A DNA stretch of 64,000 nucleotides from Chitinophagales bacterium (GTDB lineage Bacteria > Bacteroidota > Bacteroidia > Chitinophagales > LD1): the NCBI GenBank assembly GCA_026129525.1, contig JAHCHW010000009.1, positions 62,001-126,000 on the forward strand. Reading direction: 5' to 3'. Below, one piece after another: positions 17,739 to 26,328 of the stretch (position 1 is the stretch's first letter; each line of letters begins with the position of its first letter). Position numbers and translations under genes: made by a program. Under the pieces are notes generated by a model that was not told the DNA's origin, ran no database searches, and saw only the letters and a list, made by a program, of their open reading frames with translations.

Positions 17739-17966
17739 ATGAAGTTGCTCAAAGAAATAAACAAACTGTCTGATGAAGATAAGTTGAATCTTATTAGTGA
17801 GATATGGGAGAGTTTAGATGAAAACAGGAAATCGGATTTAACCCCTGCTCAAAAAGCGGAGTTGGACAGAAGATTACAGTTAGTAGAAGAAGGAAAAATG
17901 AAATATTATACGTGGGAAGAAGTAAAGGCAAGACTGAAGCGATTGCGCGATGAAATACAACATTGA
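17739..17966 (+). CDS. Addiction-module antitoxin (unstable antitoxin family)
   Basis: A 75-residue acidic and helical protein of the putative addiction-module-component family (TIGR02574-like). It has LSDEDKLNLISEIWESLDE near the N-terminus and LTPAQKAELDRRLQLVEEG in the middle, ending with YTWEEVKARL, the usual tail that wraps the toxin. I use ATG at 17739; a TTG at 17721 would overlap the promoter -7 box. Its last 17 nt overlap the toxin gene, typical of translational coupling. It should neutralise the RelE/ParE-like toxin and probably represses the pair. Confidence 0.88.
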   Translation: MKLLKEINKLSDEDKLNLISEIWESLDENRKSDLTPAQKAELDRRLQLVEEGKMKYYTWEEVKARLKRLRDEIQH

Positions 17967-18240
17967 AATTTCGGAAGCCGCTTATGTGGAACTTGCCGAA
18001 GCAATGGCATGGTATGAAACTCAGCAAGCCGGTTTGGGTGAAGAGTTGGAGGCGGATATGGATCAGGCTCTGTTAATACTGCAAAGGAATCCGTTTTACG
18101 AAGTTAGATATCGAAATTTGAGAGTGTTTAACCTGGAACGCTTCCCATTTCAAATCATCTACATAGTGTTCAATCAAACCATACGGGTTATCTCATTTTT
18201 TCACGCTCACCGCGATCCTGAAATTTGGAAAAGTAAATAG
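17950..18240 (+). CDS. RelE/ParE-family toxin
   Basis: A 96-residue toxin of the RelE/ParE superfamily. The N-terminal strand and helix read YNIEISEAAYVELAEAMAWYE, and the middle has LGEELEADMDQALLILQRNP. The end of the fold (FPFQIIYIVFNQTIRVISFFHAHRDPEIW) matches the ParE consensus. It may inhibit gyrase (ParE-type) or cut mRNA (RelE-type); sequence does not decide. Its stop is 3 nt before the gatB start, so readthrough into gatB is likely. Confidence 0.9.
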   Translation: MKYNIEISEAAYVELAEAMAWYETQQAGLGEELEADMDQALLILQRNPFYEVRYRNLRVFNLERFPFQIIYIVFNQTIRVISFFHAHRDPEIWKSK

Positions 18241-18243
18241 AAG

Positions 18244-19698
18244 ATGAACGACAAATACAGCAAATACGAAGTAATAGTAGGCTTGGAAGTGCACGCACAG
18301 CTTTCCACCCACAGTAAAATGTATTCGGGCGATTCGGCTGAGTACGGTGGTGCGCCTAATACACATGTGAGCGCCATTTCGCTGGGGCACCCCGGCACTT
18401 TGCCAATGGTGAACGAAACGGCTATTGAATATGCCGTAAAAATTGGACTGGCTACCCACAGCGAAATACGCCACGAAAACCAGTTTGCCCGCAAAAACTA
18501 TTTCTATGCCGACTTGCCCAAAGGCTATCAGATTACACAGGATAAAACCCCCATTTGCACCAACGGCAAAGTAGAGTTTGAGTTAGACGGACAGAAGAAA
18601 ACGGTTCGACTTACGCGCATACACATGGAGGAAGATGCCGGAAAGTCAACCCACGATATTGACCCTTATTTTACTTTGGTAGATTTAAACCGAGCTGGCG
18701 TTCCGTTAATTGAAATTGTTTCGGAGCCGGACATTCGCAGTGGCGATGAAGCCATGGCTTACCTCAACGAAATTCGCAAGTTGGTTCGCTACCTCGGTAT
18801 TTGCGATGGCAATATGGAAGAGGGAAGTATGCGCTGCGATGCGAATATTTCCGTTCGTTTAAAGGGCACTACCGCTTACAATCCGCGCAGCGAAGTAAAG
18901 AATATGAACAGTATGCGTAATGTAAAGCGCGCTATTGAGTTTGAGTTTATCCGCCAGGTAGATGCCTTGGAGGCAGGAGAGAAGCTGACACAGGAAACAC
19001 GCGGCTTTGATGCCGTAAAAGGAATTACGCTTTCGCAGCGCAGCAAAGAGCACGCGCATGATTACCGCTATTTCCCCGAGCCGGACTTGCCGCCTGTGGT
19101 GTTAAACGATGAATACATCCATGCCGTAAAAGCTGCCATGCCCAAACTTTCAGCCGAGTTGAAAGAGGAATACATGAACGTTTACGGCTTGCCCGAATAC
19201 GATGCACGCTTGCTGAGCGATGACAAATACACTTCGGAATATTTCAATAACCTGATTGCTCATACCAAAAATTACAAAGCTGCTTCGAACTGGATGTTGG
19301 GTCCCGTAAAAAGTTACCTGAACGAAAACGGTTTGGAAATTCAGCAGTTTAAAGTAGCTCCGCAAAAAATTGCTGCGCTAATTGCCTTAATTGACGAAGG
19401 CAAAACCAATTTTTCGGTGGCATCAACTAAAATTTTTCCGGTACTGGTAGCGCAAGCCGAAAGAGAACCTTTAAAAATTGCTGAAGAGTTGAATTTGCTG
19501 CAAAGCAGCGATGAAGGTATGATTGCAGAATTAGTAGAGCAGGCACTTGCTAAATTTCCTGAAAAAGTAACCGAATATCGCGCGGGTAAAAAAGGTTTGC
19601 TTGGTTTGTTTGTGGGCGAGGTAATGAAACTATCAAAAGGCAAAGCCGACCCTAAACTGACCAACAAATTAGTGCTCGAAAAATTAGAATCTCAATAA
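18244..19698 (+). CDS. gatB: Aspartyl/glutamyl-tRNA(Asn/Gln) amidotransferase subunit B
   Basis: GatB is the tRNA-binding and kinase subunit of GatCAB, which converts Glu-tRNA(Gln) (and Asp-tRNA(Asn) where needed) to the amide form. The 484-residue length is usual. The N-terminal signature YEVIVGLEVHAQLST, the LGHPGTLPMVN block, the DLNRAGVPLIEIVSEPD block and the EVKNMNSMRNVKRAIEFE block are all present. The C-terminal YqeY-like helical domain ends with the usual GLLGLFVGEVMK. gatA and gatC are not in the window. Confidence 0.98.
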   Translation: MNDKYSKYEVIVGLEVHAQLSTHSKMYSGDSAEYGGAPNTHVSAISLGHPGTLPMVNETAIEYAVKIGLATHSEIRHENQFARKNYFYADLPKGYQITQDKTPICTNGKVEFELDGQKKTVRLTRIHMEEDAGKSTHDIDPYFTLVDLNRAGVPLIEIVSEPDIRSGDEAMAYLNEIRKLVRYLGICDGNMEEGSMRCDANISVRLKGTTAYNPRSEVKNMNSMRNVKRAIEFEFIRQVDALEAGEKLTQETRGFDAVKGITLSQRSKEHAHDYRYFPEPDLPPVVLNDEYIHAVKAAMPKLSAELKEEYMNVYGLPEYDARLLSDDKYTSEYFNNLIAHTKNYKAASNWMLGPVKSYLNENGLEIQQFKVAPQKIAALIALIDEGKTNFSVASTKIFPVLVAQAEREPLKIAEELNLLQSSDEGMIAELVEQALAKFPEKVTEYRAGKKGLLGLFVGEVMKLSKGKADPKLTNKLVLEKLESQ

Positions 19699-19746
19699 AC
19701 CGCTTATTTTCATCATCCATACAACACATCTAAACAACTAAACACA

Positions 19747-20895
19747 ATGAAGCAAACCATCGCATCGCTCTTTTTTGCCGCCATTCTTTTTGCATCGTGC
19801 AACCTTAACGGCAGCAGCGATAAATACGAAATAAAAGGAACGCTTAAAAACTCGCAGGCACAATCGGTAATGCTCGAAAAACTGAGCTTGCAGCAAATTA
19901 CCGTTATTGATTCATCGAAGGTGGATGCACAAGGCAGTTTCCGTATGGCAGGCGTTTCGGAAAAAGGTTTTTACCGCATTAAGTTAGACGAGCGCACATT
20001 TTGGCTTTTTCTGTTAGAGCCGGTTGCGTACAAAGTAGAAATTGACCTTGCTGCACAAAATCCGTTTAAAATTTCCGGTTCAAAGGAAAACGATGAGTTT
20101 CAGGTAGCGGTAACAGCGCTTACACAAACCCAGCAGGAACTGCAACAGGCGCGCTACAATTATATGATGGGGCAGCAAATGCAATTACCTGCCGATACTA
20201 TTGCCAAGTATGCTGCCGAGTTTGAAGCATTAGGCGAGAAAATGGAAAAACTTTGTTTAGATGGAGCCAAAAATTCAAAGAGTCCGCTCATTGCCATGTT
20301 CTACATTACCAACGTTCCCATTCAGGAGTATGCAAAAGAAAATCTTGCAGTGTTGCAGCGTTTGGAAAAAGAGATTCCGAACTCCTCGTACACCAAAGAT
20401 TTCCGCAGCATTTACAATCAGTATGAACAACAGGCAAAAGCGGCTGAAATGAAAGAGCAGGCTACCGAGCAGGTTGGTATTGGCAAACCGGCACCCGAAA
20501 TTGATTTGCCTACACCCGAAGGCAAGAACATTAAACTCTCTTCGCTTAAAGGCAAAGTGGTGTTAATAGATTTTTGGGCTTCGTGGTGCGGGCCTTGCCG
20601 GGTTGAAATGCCAAACGTGGTTGCTGCTTACAATAAGTTTAAAAGCAAAGGCTTTGCGGTTTACAGTGTTTCGTTAGATAAAGACGCTACGGCATGGACT
20701 AACTCCATTAAGAACTTAAACATGAATTGGGAAACGCATGTAAGCGATTTAAAATTTTGGCAGTGCGAAGCTGCTTTGCGCTATGGCGTTAACGGAATTC
20801 CCGCCACGTTTTTGTTAGATAAAAACGGGGTAATAGTGGCTACCAACCTGCGCGGTGCCGCGCTTGAACAAAAGTTGGCGGAGTTGCTGCCGTAA
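19747..20895 (+). CDS. TlpA-like thioredoxin-fold lipoprotein with DUF4369
   Basis: A 382-residue envelope thiol-disulfide oxidoreductase. A lipoprotein signal peptide ends at FASC (Cys18). The N-terminal DUF4369-like domain (about 25-120) is followed by a helical linker. The thioredoxin/AhpC-like domain (about 243-380) has WASWCGPCRVEMP with the redox pair Cys281/Cys284 and the cis-Pro block GIPATFLLDKNG. Proteins of this kind are common in Bacteroidota and are thought to keep exported cysteines reduced, but partner proteins are not known here. Confidence 0.94.
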   Translation: MKQTIASLFFAAILFASCNLNGSSDKYEIKGTLKNSQAQSVMLEKLSLQQITVIDSSKVDAQGSFRMAGVSEKGFYRIKLDERTFWLFLLEPVAYKVEIDLAAQNPFKISGSKENDEFQVAVTALTQTQQELQQARYNYMMGQQMQLPADTIAKYAAEFEALGEKMEKLCLDGAKNSKSPLIAMFYITNVPIQEYAKENLAVLQRLEKEIPNSSYTKDFRSIYNQYEQQAKAAEMKEQATEQVGIGKPAPEIDLPTPEGKNIKLSSLKGKVVLIDFWASWCGPCRVEMPNVVAAYNKFKSKGFAVYSVSLDKDATAWTNSIKNLNMNWETHVSDLKFWQCEAALRYGVNGIPATFLLDKNGVIVATNLRGAALEQKLAELLP

Positions 20896-20910
20896 GTTTA
20901 TTTTCGGAGT

Positions 20911-21600
20911 ATGAAGCGGCTGCTCCGTATAGGTTTACTTTTCTTTTGGTTAATTGCTTTCGGTGTATTAGTGGCACAGGAAGATATAGACTCTTCGGGC
21001 TTTGAAGGCTTTAAAACAGCGCGTAAACTTCCCGAGCGTCAAAACCTCATTAAGTTTAGCCCTGTTCCGTTGTTTGTAGGGCAAATTCCTATTTGTGGCG
21101 AAATACGTTTTACGTACGAGCGCATGATTGCCCACAACCATTCGCTGCTGTTGGGCGGCTCGTATAACTATCCGAATATTTTATTGCTGATGGCGAGTTT
21201 GGTTACCGATTCGGCACGCACGGGGTTTAAAAGTTACAGCCTGCGCGGTGGGCGGGTAATTTTCGGTTACCGGTTTTATCCGCTGCGAAGTAAGGAAGCG
21301 CCCGAAGGCTTGTATGTAGGCCCCTACTTTTCGTACAACATGGTAAAAATTAAAAGGCGCGGTGGCACCGATTCGTATCTTATGTATAATTACCTAAACG
21401 TAAGTATTGTTACCGGCTACCAGTTAGAGTTACGCAACGGATGGTACATGGATTTTATGGGCGGGTTGGGCTACCGCAGAAACTTTTCGGTGTTTTACGA
21501 TTCGCGCAACGACCGGTTTACAAAAGAAGAAATGGACGGCATACCTGTAATTAAAAACATAAAGTTAGTGTTGCAGGTAAACGTGTGTTACTCGTTCTAA
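20911..21600 (+). CDS. Predicted outer-membrane beta-barrel protein
   Basis: A 229-residue exported protein with a signal peptide (residues about 1-22, ending VLVAQ). The rest alternates polar and hydrophobic/aromatic residues in short strands (for example HSLLLGGSYNYPN, GRVIFGYRFYPL, GLYVGPYFSYNMVKIK) and ends with an aromatic residue (VCYSF). That pattern fits an 8-strand outer-membrane barrel. No named family was recognised. It lies 15 nt after the thioredoxin lipoprotein and may be co-transcribed with it. It converges with the cyclophilin gene. Confidence 0.8.
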   Translation: MKRLLRIGLLFFWLIAFGVLVAQEDIDSSGFEGFKTARKLPERQNLIKFSPVPLFVGQIPICGEIRFTYERMIAHNHSLLLGGSYNYPNILLLMASLVTDSARTGFKSYSLRGGRVIFGYRFYPLRSKEAPEGLYVGPYFSYNMVKIKRRGGTDSYLMYNYLNVSIVTGYQLELRNGWYMDFMGGLGYRRNFSVFYDSRNDRFTKEEMDGIPVIKNIKLVLQVNVCYSF

Positions 21601-21606
21601 GCAATA

Positions 21607-22203
21607 CTACTTCTTTAAATCTCCGCAGTCTTCAATCACAATTTTTTTAGAAGTAGCTCCGCTTTTGCTGCCGAGTGCTTCCATGGCGCGCACCACATCC
21701 ATACCTTCTACCACGCTGCCGAAAACTACGTGCCGGCCATCGAGCCAGGCGGTGGTGGCGGTGGTAATAAAAAATTGCGAGCCGTTGGTGTTAGGTCCGG
21801 CATTGGCCATGCTTAGTATGCCGGGGCCGGTGTGTTTAAGCACAAAATTTTCATCGTCAAAGCGGTCGCCATAAATGCTTTTGCCGCCTGTGCCGTTGCC
21901 GTTGGTAAAGTCGCCCCCTTGGCACATAAAGCCGGGTATAATGCGGTGGAACGGAGAGCCTTTGTAGCCAAAGCCTTTTTCACCGGTGCAAAGCGCTCTG
22001 AAATTGGCAACGGTTTTGGGCGCAATATCGGAACGTAGTTCCATTACAATTCTGCCCAGCTTTTCGCCATCGGCAGTAATATCGAAATACACTTTGGGAA
22101 GAATGGCGGCTGCCTGAGCCGTTTGCGCTTGTTGTGCTGTTGTGCTTGCTGTTAGCAGCAGTAAAAAGAACAGGGTTAGGTGTAACATACGAAAGTGGTT
22201 CAT
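21607..22203 (-). CDS. Cyclophilin-type peptidyl-prolyl isomerase, exported
   Basis: A 198-residue cyclophilin that catalyses cis-trans isomerisation of prolyl bonds, here in the envelope. I use ATG at 22203, which gives a signal peptide (hydrophobic [12 protein letters not shown], cleavage near TAQQ); an upstream frame to 22311 would add residues encoded across a promoter-like site. Active-site blocks are [16 protein letters not shown] (Arg, Phe, Gln), [11 protein letters not shown] and GSQFFITT, with [10 protein letters not shown] completing the core. The catalytic Arg in FHR is present, so it should be active. Confidence 0.95.
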   Translation of the reverse strand: MNHFRMLHLTLFFLLLLTASTTAQQAQTAQAAAILPKVYFDITADGEKLGRIVMELRSDIAPKTVANFRALCTGEKGFGYKGSPFHRIIPGFMCQGGDFTNGNGTGGKSIYGDRFDDENFVLKHTGPGILSMANAGPNTNGSQFFITTATTAWLDGRHVVFGSVVEGMDVVRAMEALGSKSGATSKKIVIEDCGDLKK

Positions 22204-22223
22204 GTAGTTGTGTTTTAGCTGCA

Positions 22224-22252
22224 CGAATGTAACCGAAATTGGGTTTTGCAAA
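22224..22252 (-). promoter_or_regulatory. Probable cyclophilin promoter
   Basis: On the minus strand TTTG (22249-22252) and TACATTCG (22224-22231) are 17 nt apart, close to the Bacteroidota pattern with a TTCG variant of the -7 box. It ends 20 nt before the chosen start at 22203 and supports it. Confidence 0.42.
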
Positions 22253-22303
22253 ACAGCGTTAGGGGTTTTTAACCGTATGTCGTTTGGCAAACAACACTTC
22301 TTT

Positions 22304-22405
22304 AAAACCACCCTTTTCTGAAAACTTTTTTTGCCTGTTTTCCCTCACAAACGGTCGTTGGCAACCGGGCAAAAACTGAAAAAAACGCCAAAAAATGTCT
22401 TTGCA
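22304..22405. repeat. Interspersed repeat R1, copy 1
   Basis: About 102 nt nearly identical to copies at 24612-24733 and 27986-28106. Shared landmarks are CCTGTTTTCCCTCACAAACG, GTTGGCAACCGGGCAAAA and AACGCCAAAAAATGTCTTTG. TTTTGCCTG and CGGGCAAAA within it can pair with one G-T wobble. It fills the middle of the 378-nt gap 22204-22581, which otherwise holds only the cyclophilin promoter. Confidence 0.92.
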
Positions 22406-22581
22406 GGCATTGCCGGTGTTGCCTACACTTAGGCTGCCAATACACATGCGGTTGATGTGAGCAACTGTAGTGTAGTTGCCGGGTACGTTCTTGGCTGCCC
22501 GTAAAGTGCGGTAGTAATAAGGTGCATTACTGCCCGCTGCGAAGAGCCTAATTTTTTTTTAACCATTTTAAACCTACCAGT

Positions 22582-22899
22582 ATGAACCGGATTTTACTCG
22601 TATGCCTGCTTGGCATAGCCCTGCTTTGGAACAACTCGGCAACGGCTGAAAAAGCAACCACTGTAACCCGTATTGTTGACTGCCAAATTGAGGGGCACAT
22701 TTTAATTGCCTCCAGCCAGCAGGAAGACGGGGTAATTATTAAAGTGCAGATTTTTAACAGCAGCAACGAACTGCAATTTGAAGAAAGTTGCAGCGGGTAT
22801 GTATGTTATGTTGACCTTTCGGGGTTGCACAGCGGTGTTTATACCGCCAAGGTAATTACTACCAACACGGTGTACACCTGGGGTTTCAGGCGTTATTAA
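22582..22899 (+). CDS. Small secreted protein, sorting-domain-like
   Basis: A 105-residue exported protein with a signal peptide (about 1-21). The mature part is about 80 residues. It resembles a lone C-terminal type IX sorting domain or a DUF3244-like Ig sandwich: strands VIIKVQIFNSSNELQFEES, then the loop DLSGLHSGVYTAKVITTNT and a final strand. In usual sorting domains this LxxGxYxVxV block sits at the end of a large secreted protein, but here no cargo precedes it. It is followed by a good terminator. Function is unknown. Confidence 0.72.
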   Translation: MNRILLVCLLGIALLWNNSATAEKATTVTRIVDCQIEGHILIASSQQEDGVIIKVQIFNSSNELQFEESCSGYVCYVDLSGLHSGVYTAKVITTNTVYTWGFRRY

Positions 22900-22938
22900 A
22901 CTGCTGTAGGTTTATAACCGCTTACCCTAAAGCAGCAG

Positions 22939-22975
22939 AACGCCCGCTTTGCCAAGCAGGGCGTTTTGTTTTTTG
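22939..22975 (+). terminator. Intrinsic terminator
   Basis: AACGCCCGCTT at 22939-22949 pairs with AAGCAGGGCGTT at 22954-22965 (one bulged A), followed by TTGTTTTTTG. It ends the transcript of the small secreted protein. Confidence 0.85.
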
Positions 22976-22988
22976 TAGGGGGTAATGT

Positions 22989-24404
22989 TTACTTCAGTTT
23001 TTCCAACAGCCAGTCTTTACCGGCAAACGGTTGTGTGTGGTTTAGTTCGTGTATCAGATTTTTCTTTTCGTGGGGGTGAAATGCCCCCAGCAGTTTGCGG
23101 GCGTATTTTGCAAACTCTTTAAATTGCCGTAGGGGTATTTCGGGTATTTCGGTATGGCGGTTAAGGTAACGCTCGTAGGCAGCGAGTATGGCATCAAGCC
23201 CGGGGGTGTAGGGGCGGCTTTCGAATGTGCTTTTAAAGTACCACCGCTTGGCCAGTGCCGTAAAGGTGCTGTCGCTTTTAACGTCAATGGTATTGAACGC
23301 TGCTGCGGCATCGGTAAAGCGGTGCAGGGCAAAGTTATAGATGCCGTTAGCGTAGGCAATGCGGCTTTTGCGGTGCTTATCGGCAAGCAGGGGGCTTAGG
23401 TGGGTTATAAACTGCTGCATTTGTGCAGGCGGACAGGTTATTTTGTGTGCCACGTTAAACAGGTTGCTGAACACTACCGGGTCTAAGGCTCCGTGGTTTT
23501 CGAAAAGGCGGTGTTCAATCATAAAAGAAACATTCCACAAGTATTCAGGATATACCTCTGCAACACCCCGGTTACTCCATTTTATGCAGTAATGCCTTAG
23601 CAGGTTAATGGCTTCGGTTACAGCGGGTGTTAAGGGCGGGGTGCTGTGTTGCAGAATGTATTTTTTTACCTGCTTATAGTGGTGTATGCTGCCCGGGTAC
23701 AGGGGCGATGTAAGCAAATGATACAAGTTTACCATAAGGAAAACATACGGGTGCTTACGGTTGCAGTAGGGTTGAAGCAGTTGCAACAGGCAGGCGGCTT
23801 CGGTGGGGTTAAAGTTGTTGGTTGCCGAGTAGCTGCGCCCGGCTTGTTCGCACAGGTAGCGCAGTTTTTTTATGGCGTAGTACACATCAAGCGTGTGGGT
23901 TACGGGTTGTATGCTTTGAGTACGGTTGCCGGTAAATTTTACATCGAGCCCGTTGTGGTGGGTTTCGGTAAGGTAGTGTTGCAGTTGGTAATGCTCCAGC
24001 GAGTTGCCCGGTTGGCTTAGGTATTCGCGGTTGGTTTGGGCATATAGTTGGGCGTATTGTTCAAACCAGTGTATTTGTTTTAATCCGCTTAAGGTATTAA
24101 GCCGCTGTTGGTGGGGCTGCTGCTGCCAGTGTTCGAGGGCGGCAAAGCGGCTTATGGCTTTAAGCAGCAGGGTGCTTGCTTTGTTTTGCACGTAGGGCGT
24201 TTTAAGCAGGGGTTGGTGCCGGGCAATGGCTGCCGGTTGCAGTTGCGGGGCAGGCAAGGTGGGCGGCAGGCTTTCGAAGTAATTGAACAGCGCCAATGCC
24301 GTAGGCGGCTCGTTAAAATATGGCGAGCGGAGGTAACGGCTAAGGCGCTTACGCTGGCTTGCCGATAACTGTTTGTAAACCGCAGCGAGCTTGGCAAAAC
24401 GCAT
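22989..24404 (-). CDS. Helical-repeat hypothetical protein
   Basis: A 471-residue protein, soluble, no signal peptide, predicted almost wholly alpha-helical with a TPR-like pattern. The N-terminal block LSASQRKRLSRYLRSPYFNE followed by LFNYFESL is a signature I have seen in a recurrent Bacteroidota family of about 450-500 residues (often LSPxExxxFxxFLxSPFFN). No function is known to me. The gene is GC-rich and uses CGC and CTG heavily, unlike the AT-rich gene at 25019. It lies between repeat R1 copies 1 and 2. Confidence 0.8.
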   Translation of the reverse strand: MRFAKLAAVYKQLSASQRKRLSRYLRSPYFNEPPTALALFNYFESLPPTLPAPQLQPAAIARHQPLLKTPYVQNKASTLLLKAISRFAALEHWQQQPHQQRLNTLSGLKQIHWFEQYAQLYAQTNREYLSQPGNSLEHYQLQHYLTETHHNGLDVKFTGNRTQSIQPVTHTLDVYYAIKKLRYLCEQAGRSYSATNNFNPTEAACLLQLLQPYCNRKHPYVFLMVNLYHLLTSPLYPGSIHHYKQVKKYILQHSTPPLTPAVTEAINLLRHYCIKWSNRGVAEVYPEYLWNVSFMIEHRLFENHGALDPVVFSNLFNVAHKITCPPAQMQQFITHLSPLLADKHRKSRIAYANGIYNFALHRFTDAAAAFNTIDVKSDSTFTALAKRWYFKSTFESRPYTPGLDAILAAYERYLNRHTEIPEIPLRQFKEFAKYARKLLGAFHPHEKKNLIHELNHTQPFAGKDWLLEKLK

Positions 24405-24611
24405 GGCAGGGGTTTTTGGTGTTGGGAGATTGTATTACAAACATCTTATTTTATTTGACATTAAACAAATTCAATCTGCTGCAACCAGTATTCTTTTCTG
24501 AAACGTGAAGCACAGGCCGATGCAAAACTATTTTGGAATGGCAACGCTTTAAGCTCCTGCATGGGTAACAGTAAACCGAAAGGAGTTGCTCCTTTGCCGG
24601 AAAAGCCCCTC

Positions 24612-24733
24612 CCCGCAATTTTCAAAACCACCCATTTCTGAAAACTTTTTTTGCCTGTTTTCCCTCACAAACGGGCGTTGGCAACCGGGCAAAAGTTGAA
24701 AAAAACGCCAAAAAATGTCTTTGCATACTAAAA
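24612..24733. repeat. Interspersed repeat R1, copy 2
   Basis: About 122 nt, nearly identical to copy 3 at 27986-28106. Weaker similarity to copy 3 extends upstream to GCCGGAAAA at 24596. It carries seven T after AAAAC, as in copy 1; copy 3 has six. Confidence 0.93.
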
Positions 24734-24765
24734 GTGCCTGTAGCAATTTTATAGCTAACAGGCAG

Positions 24766-24796
24766 CAATAAAAAGAGCGGGCTTGCACACCCGCTC
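24766..24796 (-). terminator. Terminator-like hairpin, minus strand
   Basis: GAGCGGG (24775-24781) pairs with CCCGCTC (24790-24796). On the minus strand the stem is followed by TTTTTATT, the form of an intrinsic terminator. No minus-strand gene is evident to its right, so its role is unclear. Confidence 0.45.
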
Positions 24797-24975
24797 CTGC
24801 TTAAGCCATAACGCGAATTATAAACCAAGCGGTGCAAATATGAAAAAAACGATTGGGTTTGCTCATGCCACGCAGCCGCAAACCCGGGTAGAAAGCCGCC
24901 ATTACCAAAGTAAGGTGGCAAGGGATGTAAAAAACCAACGCGGTGCCCTTTAGAATTACCCGCTTGGCGCGGTTG

Positions 24976-24998
24976 CCGAAAAGCGGATAGAGAGTAGG
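24976..24998 (+). repeat. Shared upstream element U, copy 1
   Basis: CCGAAAAGC, four variable bases, then AGAGAGTAGG. The same two blocks with the same spacing occur at 29536-29558. Each copy ends 20-23 nt before a start codon (25019 and 29582), so it may be a shared promoter or operator. Confidence 0.6.
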
Positions 24999-25018
24999 CA
25001 GATTTAAAATTTAAGGGT

Positions 25019-26263
25019 ATGAAAAAGATAAAGATTTTATGGATAACGATTATTGCTTTATTGTTGGGGAACGATTTAATAGCTGATGCATGGGGACAAC
25101 ATTATGCCAAATGCTATGTTGTGGGCAAAAGGTATAGAGCCGGTACAAATATTTCATTAATTGAAACCAAATTGTTAGGGTATCCGTGTTGTATTCCTGG
25201 GCAAACGTGTCTGTATTCATGTACCGGATGTCCTAATAATAGCTGTTATGCAATGTACGGACCTGACTGGACGAATGTAGCATGGGGAGTAGATAAACAT
25301 TGTACTTCGGCTAGCCGATACAACTCATACTTGGGCTTTCATTATTTAAACGGTGTTTATGGAATTCGCAAAGGGATGGCATTCTCGAAGCATGAACATA
25401 AATTAGCAATAAACAATACATACATTGCGAATGCATTAACTGCTGCAGGCATATCTTGCACAAGATATATTCCGGACACCATTGACTTAAATATAGATAG
25501 GTCTGGTTTTTCAAAAGCACTTACAAAGGCACAGGTGTATATGTCTGACGGTATAGCGAACATAGACAGTATAACAGGTTCTTTGTTGGTAAGAGACAGC
25601 ACTTTTTACACTGCAGTTTTTGAGATTTACATTGTAGAAGCTTCGAGATTCGATCCCGAAGAAGATGATCCGGAAGTAGATAAAGGATGCTTAGACCTTG
25701 ATAATTATAACATAATCCAACGAGGTTCAGTGATGTTGAACGGATGGGGTGTTTCCAAGTCCGGGATATTTTCGAATATGGGTAACATTGTATCAACTAC
25801 ACATGATTCAGATACTGGAAGCATTAGAATTGTTTGTTTAGATAGTATTGTACAAAAACTGTCATACTCAATATTGGAGTATGATACCAGTTTGGTGAGT
25901 ATTATAGTTTATGCAGATAGTTATTATGATTTTGAAGCAGAGAATAGTAGCGGTAAAACAGACTTGGAGAATTCTGAAGAATACTCATCAATACCAAGTT
26001 GTGATGATTTTTCGATTGTTCTAAAGACTACTGATAAAGACAGGCGAACGCTTGAAATAAAATCATGTGATGATGAGTATGCCAATATTGATGTTATAGA
26101 TATAACTGGCAAGAGGATTTCAAATTCCAAAGGAATGAATCTTTTAAAAGGTCTAAATCAAAGTTTGCATTTAAACACGAAGGATTTACCAACCGGAGTG
26201 TATTTTGTTGTTTATCAAAGCGCTACTCGTAAGGAAGTACTTCGGTTTGTTGTTCAGCACTGA
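25019..26263 (+). CDS. Secreted protein with type IX sorting domain
   Basis: A 414-residue exported protein with a signal peptide (about 1-22). A Cys-rich segment follows, with cysteines at 32, 57, 58, 64, 68, 71, 76 and 95. The C-terminal 80 residues form a type A sorting domain: VIDITGKRISNSKG, then LHLNTKDLPTGVYFVVYQ and the basic end RKEVLRFVVQH. It should cross the outer membrane by the type IX system and stay on the surface or be released. The central 300 residues match nothing I recognise. The gene is AT-rich compared with its neighbour at 22989. Confidence 0.85.
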   Translation: MKKIKILWITIIALLLGNDLIADAWGQHYAKCYVVGKRYRAGTNISLIETKLLGYPCCIPGQTCLYSCTGCPNNSCYAMYGPDWTNVAWGVDKHCTSASRYNSYLGFHYLNGVYGIRKGMAFSKHEHKLAINNTYIANALTAAGISCTRYIPDTIDLNIDRSGFSKALTKAQVYMSDGIANIDSITGSLLVRDSTFYTAVFEIYIVEASRFDPEEDDPEVDKGCLDLDNYNIIQRGSVMLNGWGVSKSGIFSNMGNIVSTTHDSDTGSIRIVCLDSIVQKLSYSILEYDTSLVSIIVYADSYYDFEAENSSGKTDLENSEEYSSIPSCDDFSIVLKTTDKDRRTLEIKSCDDEYANIDVIDITGKRISNSKGMNLLKGLNQSLHLNTKDLPTGVYFVVYQSATRKEVLRFVVQH

Positions 26264-26274
26264 TTATAGATTAT

Positions 26275-26310
26275 AACTAACAGAGCGCTATAAAGCACTC
26301 TGTTAGTTTG
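26275..26310 (+). terminator. Intrinsic terminator
   Basis: AACTAACAGAG (26275-26285) pairs with CTCTGTTAGTT (26298-26308), followed by a weak T-rich tail. It ends the transcript of the secreted protein and lies just before the next gene. Confidence 0.7.
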
Positions 26311-26328
26311 ATAGTTTAAAAATTACCA

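Larger units (their letters stand above)
24405..25018. other. 614-nt intergenic region with repeats and hairpins
   Basis: No gene is supported here. It holds a small hairpin AAAGGAG-TTG-CTCCTTT (24579-24595), repeat R1 copy 2, the hairpin TGCCTGT/ACAGGCA (24735-24764), a minus-strand terminator-like hairpin, and the element shared with 29536-29558 just before the next gene. Confidence 0.7.

Noticed and set aside
24549-24788. 79-residue minus-strand frame over repeat R1 copy 2, and similar frames over copy 1
   Set aside because: The shared peptide arises from the DNA repeat; copy 3 breaks the frame.
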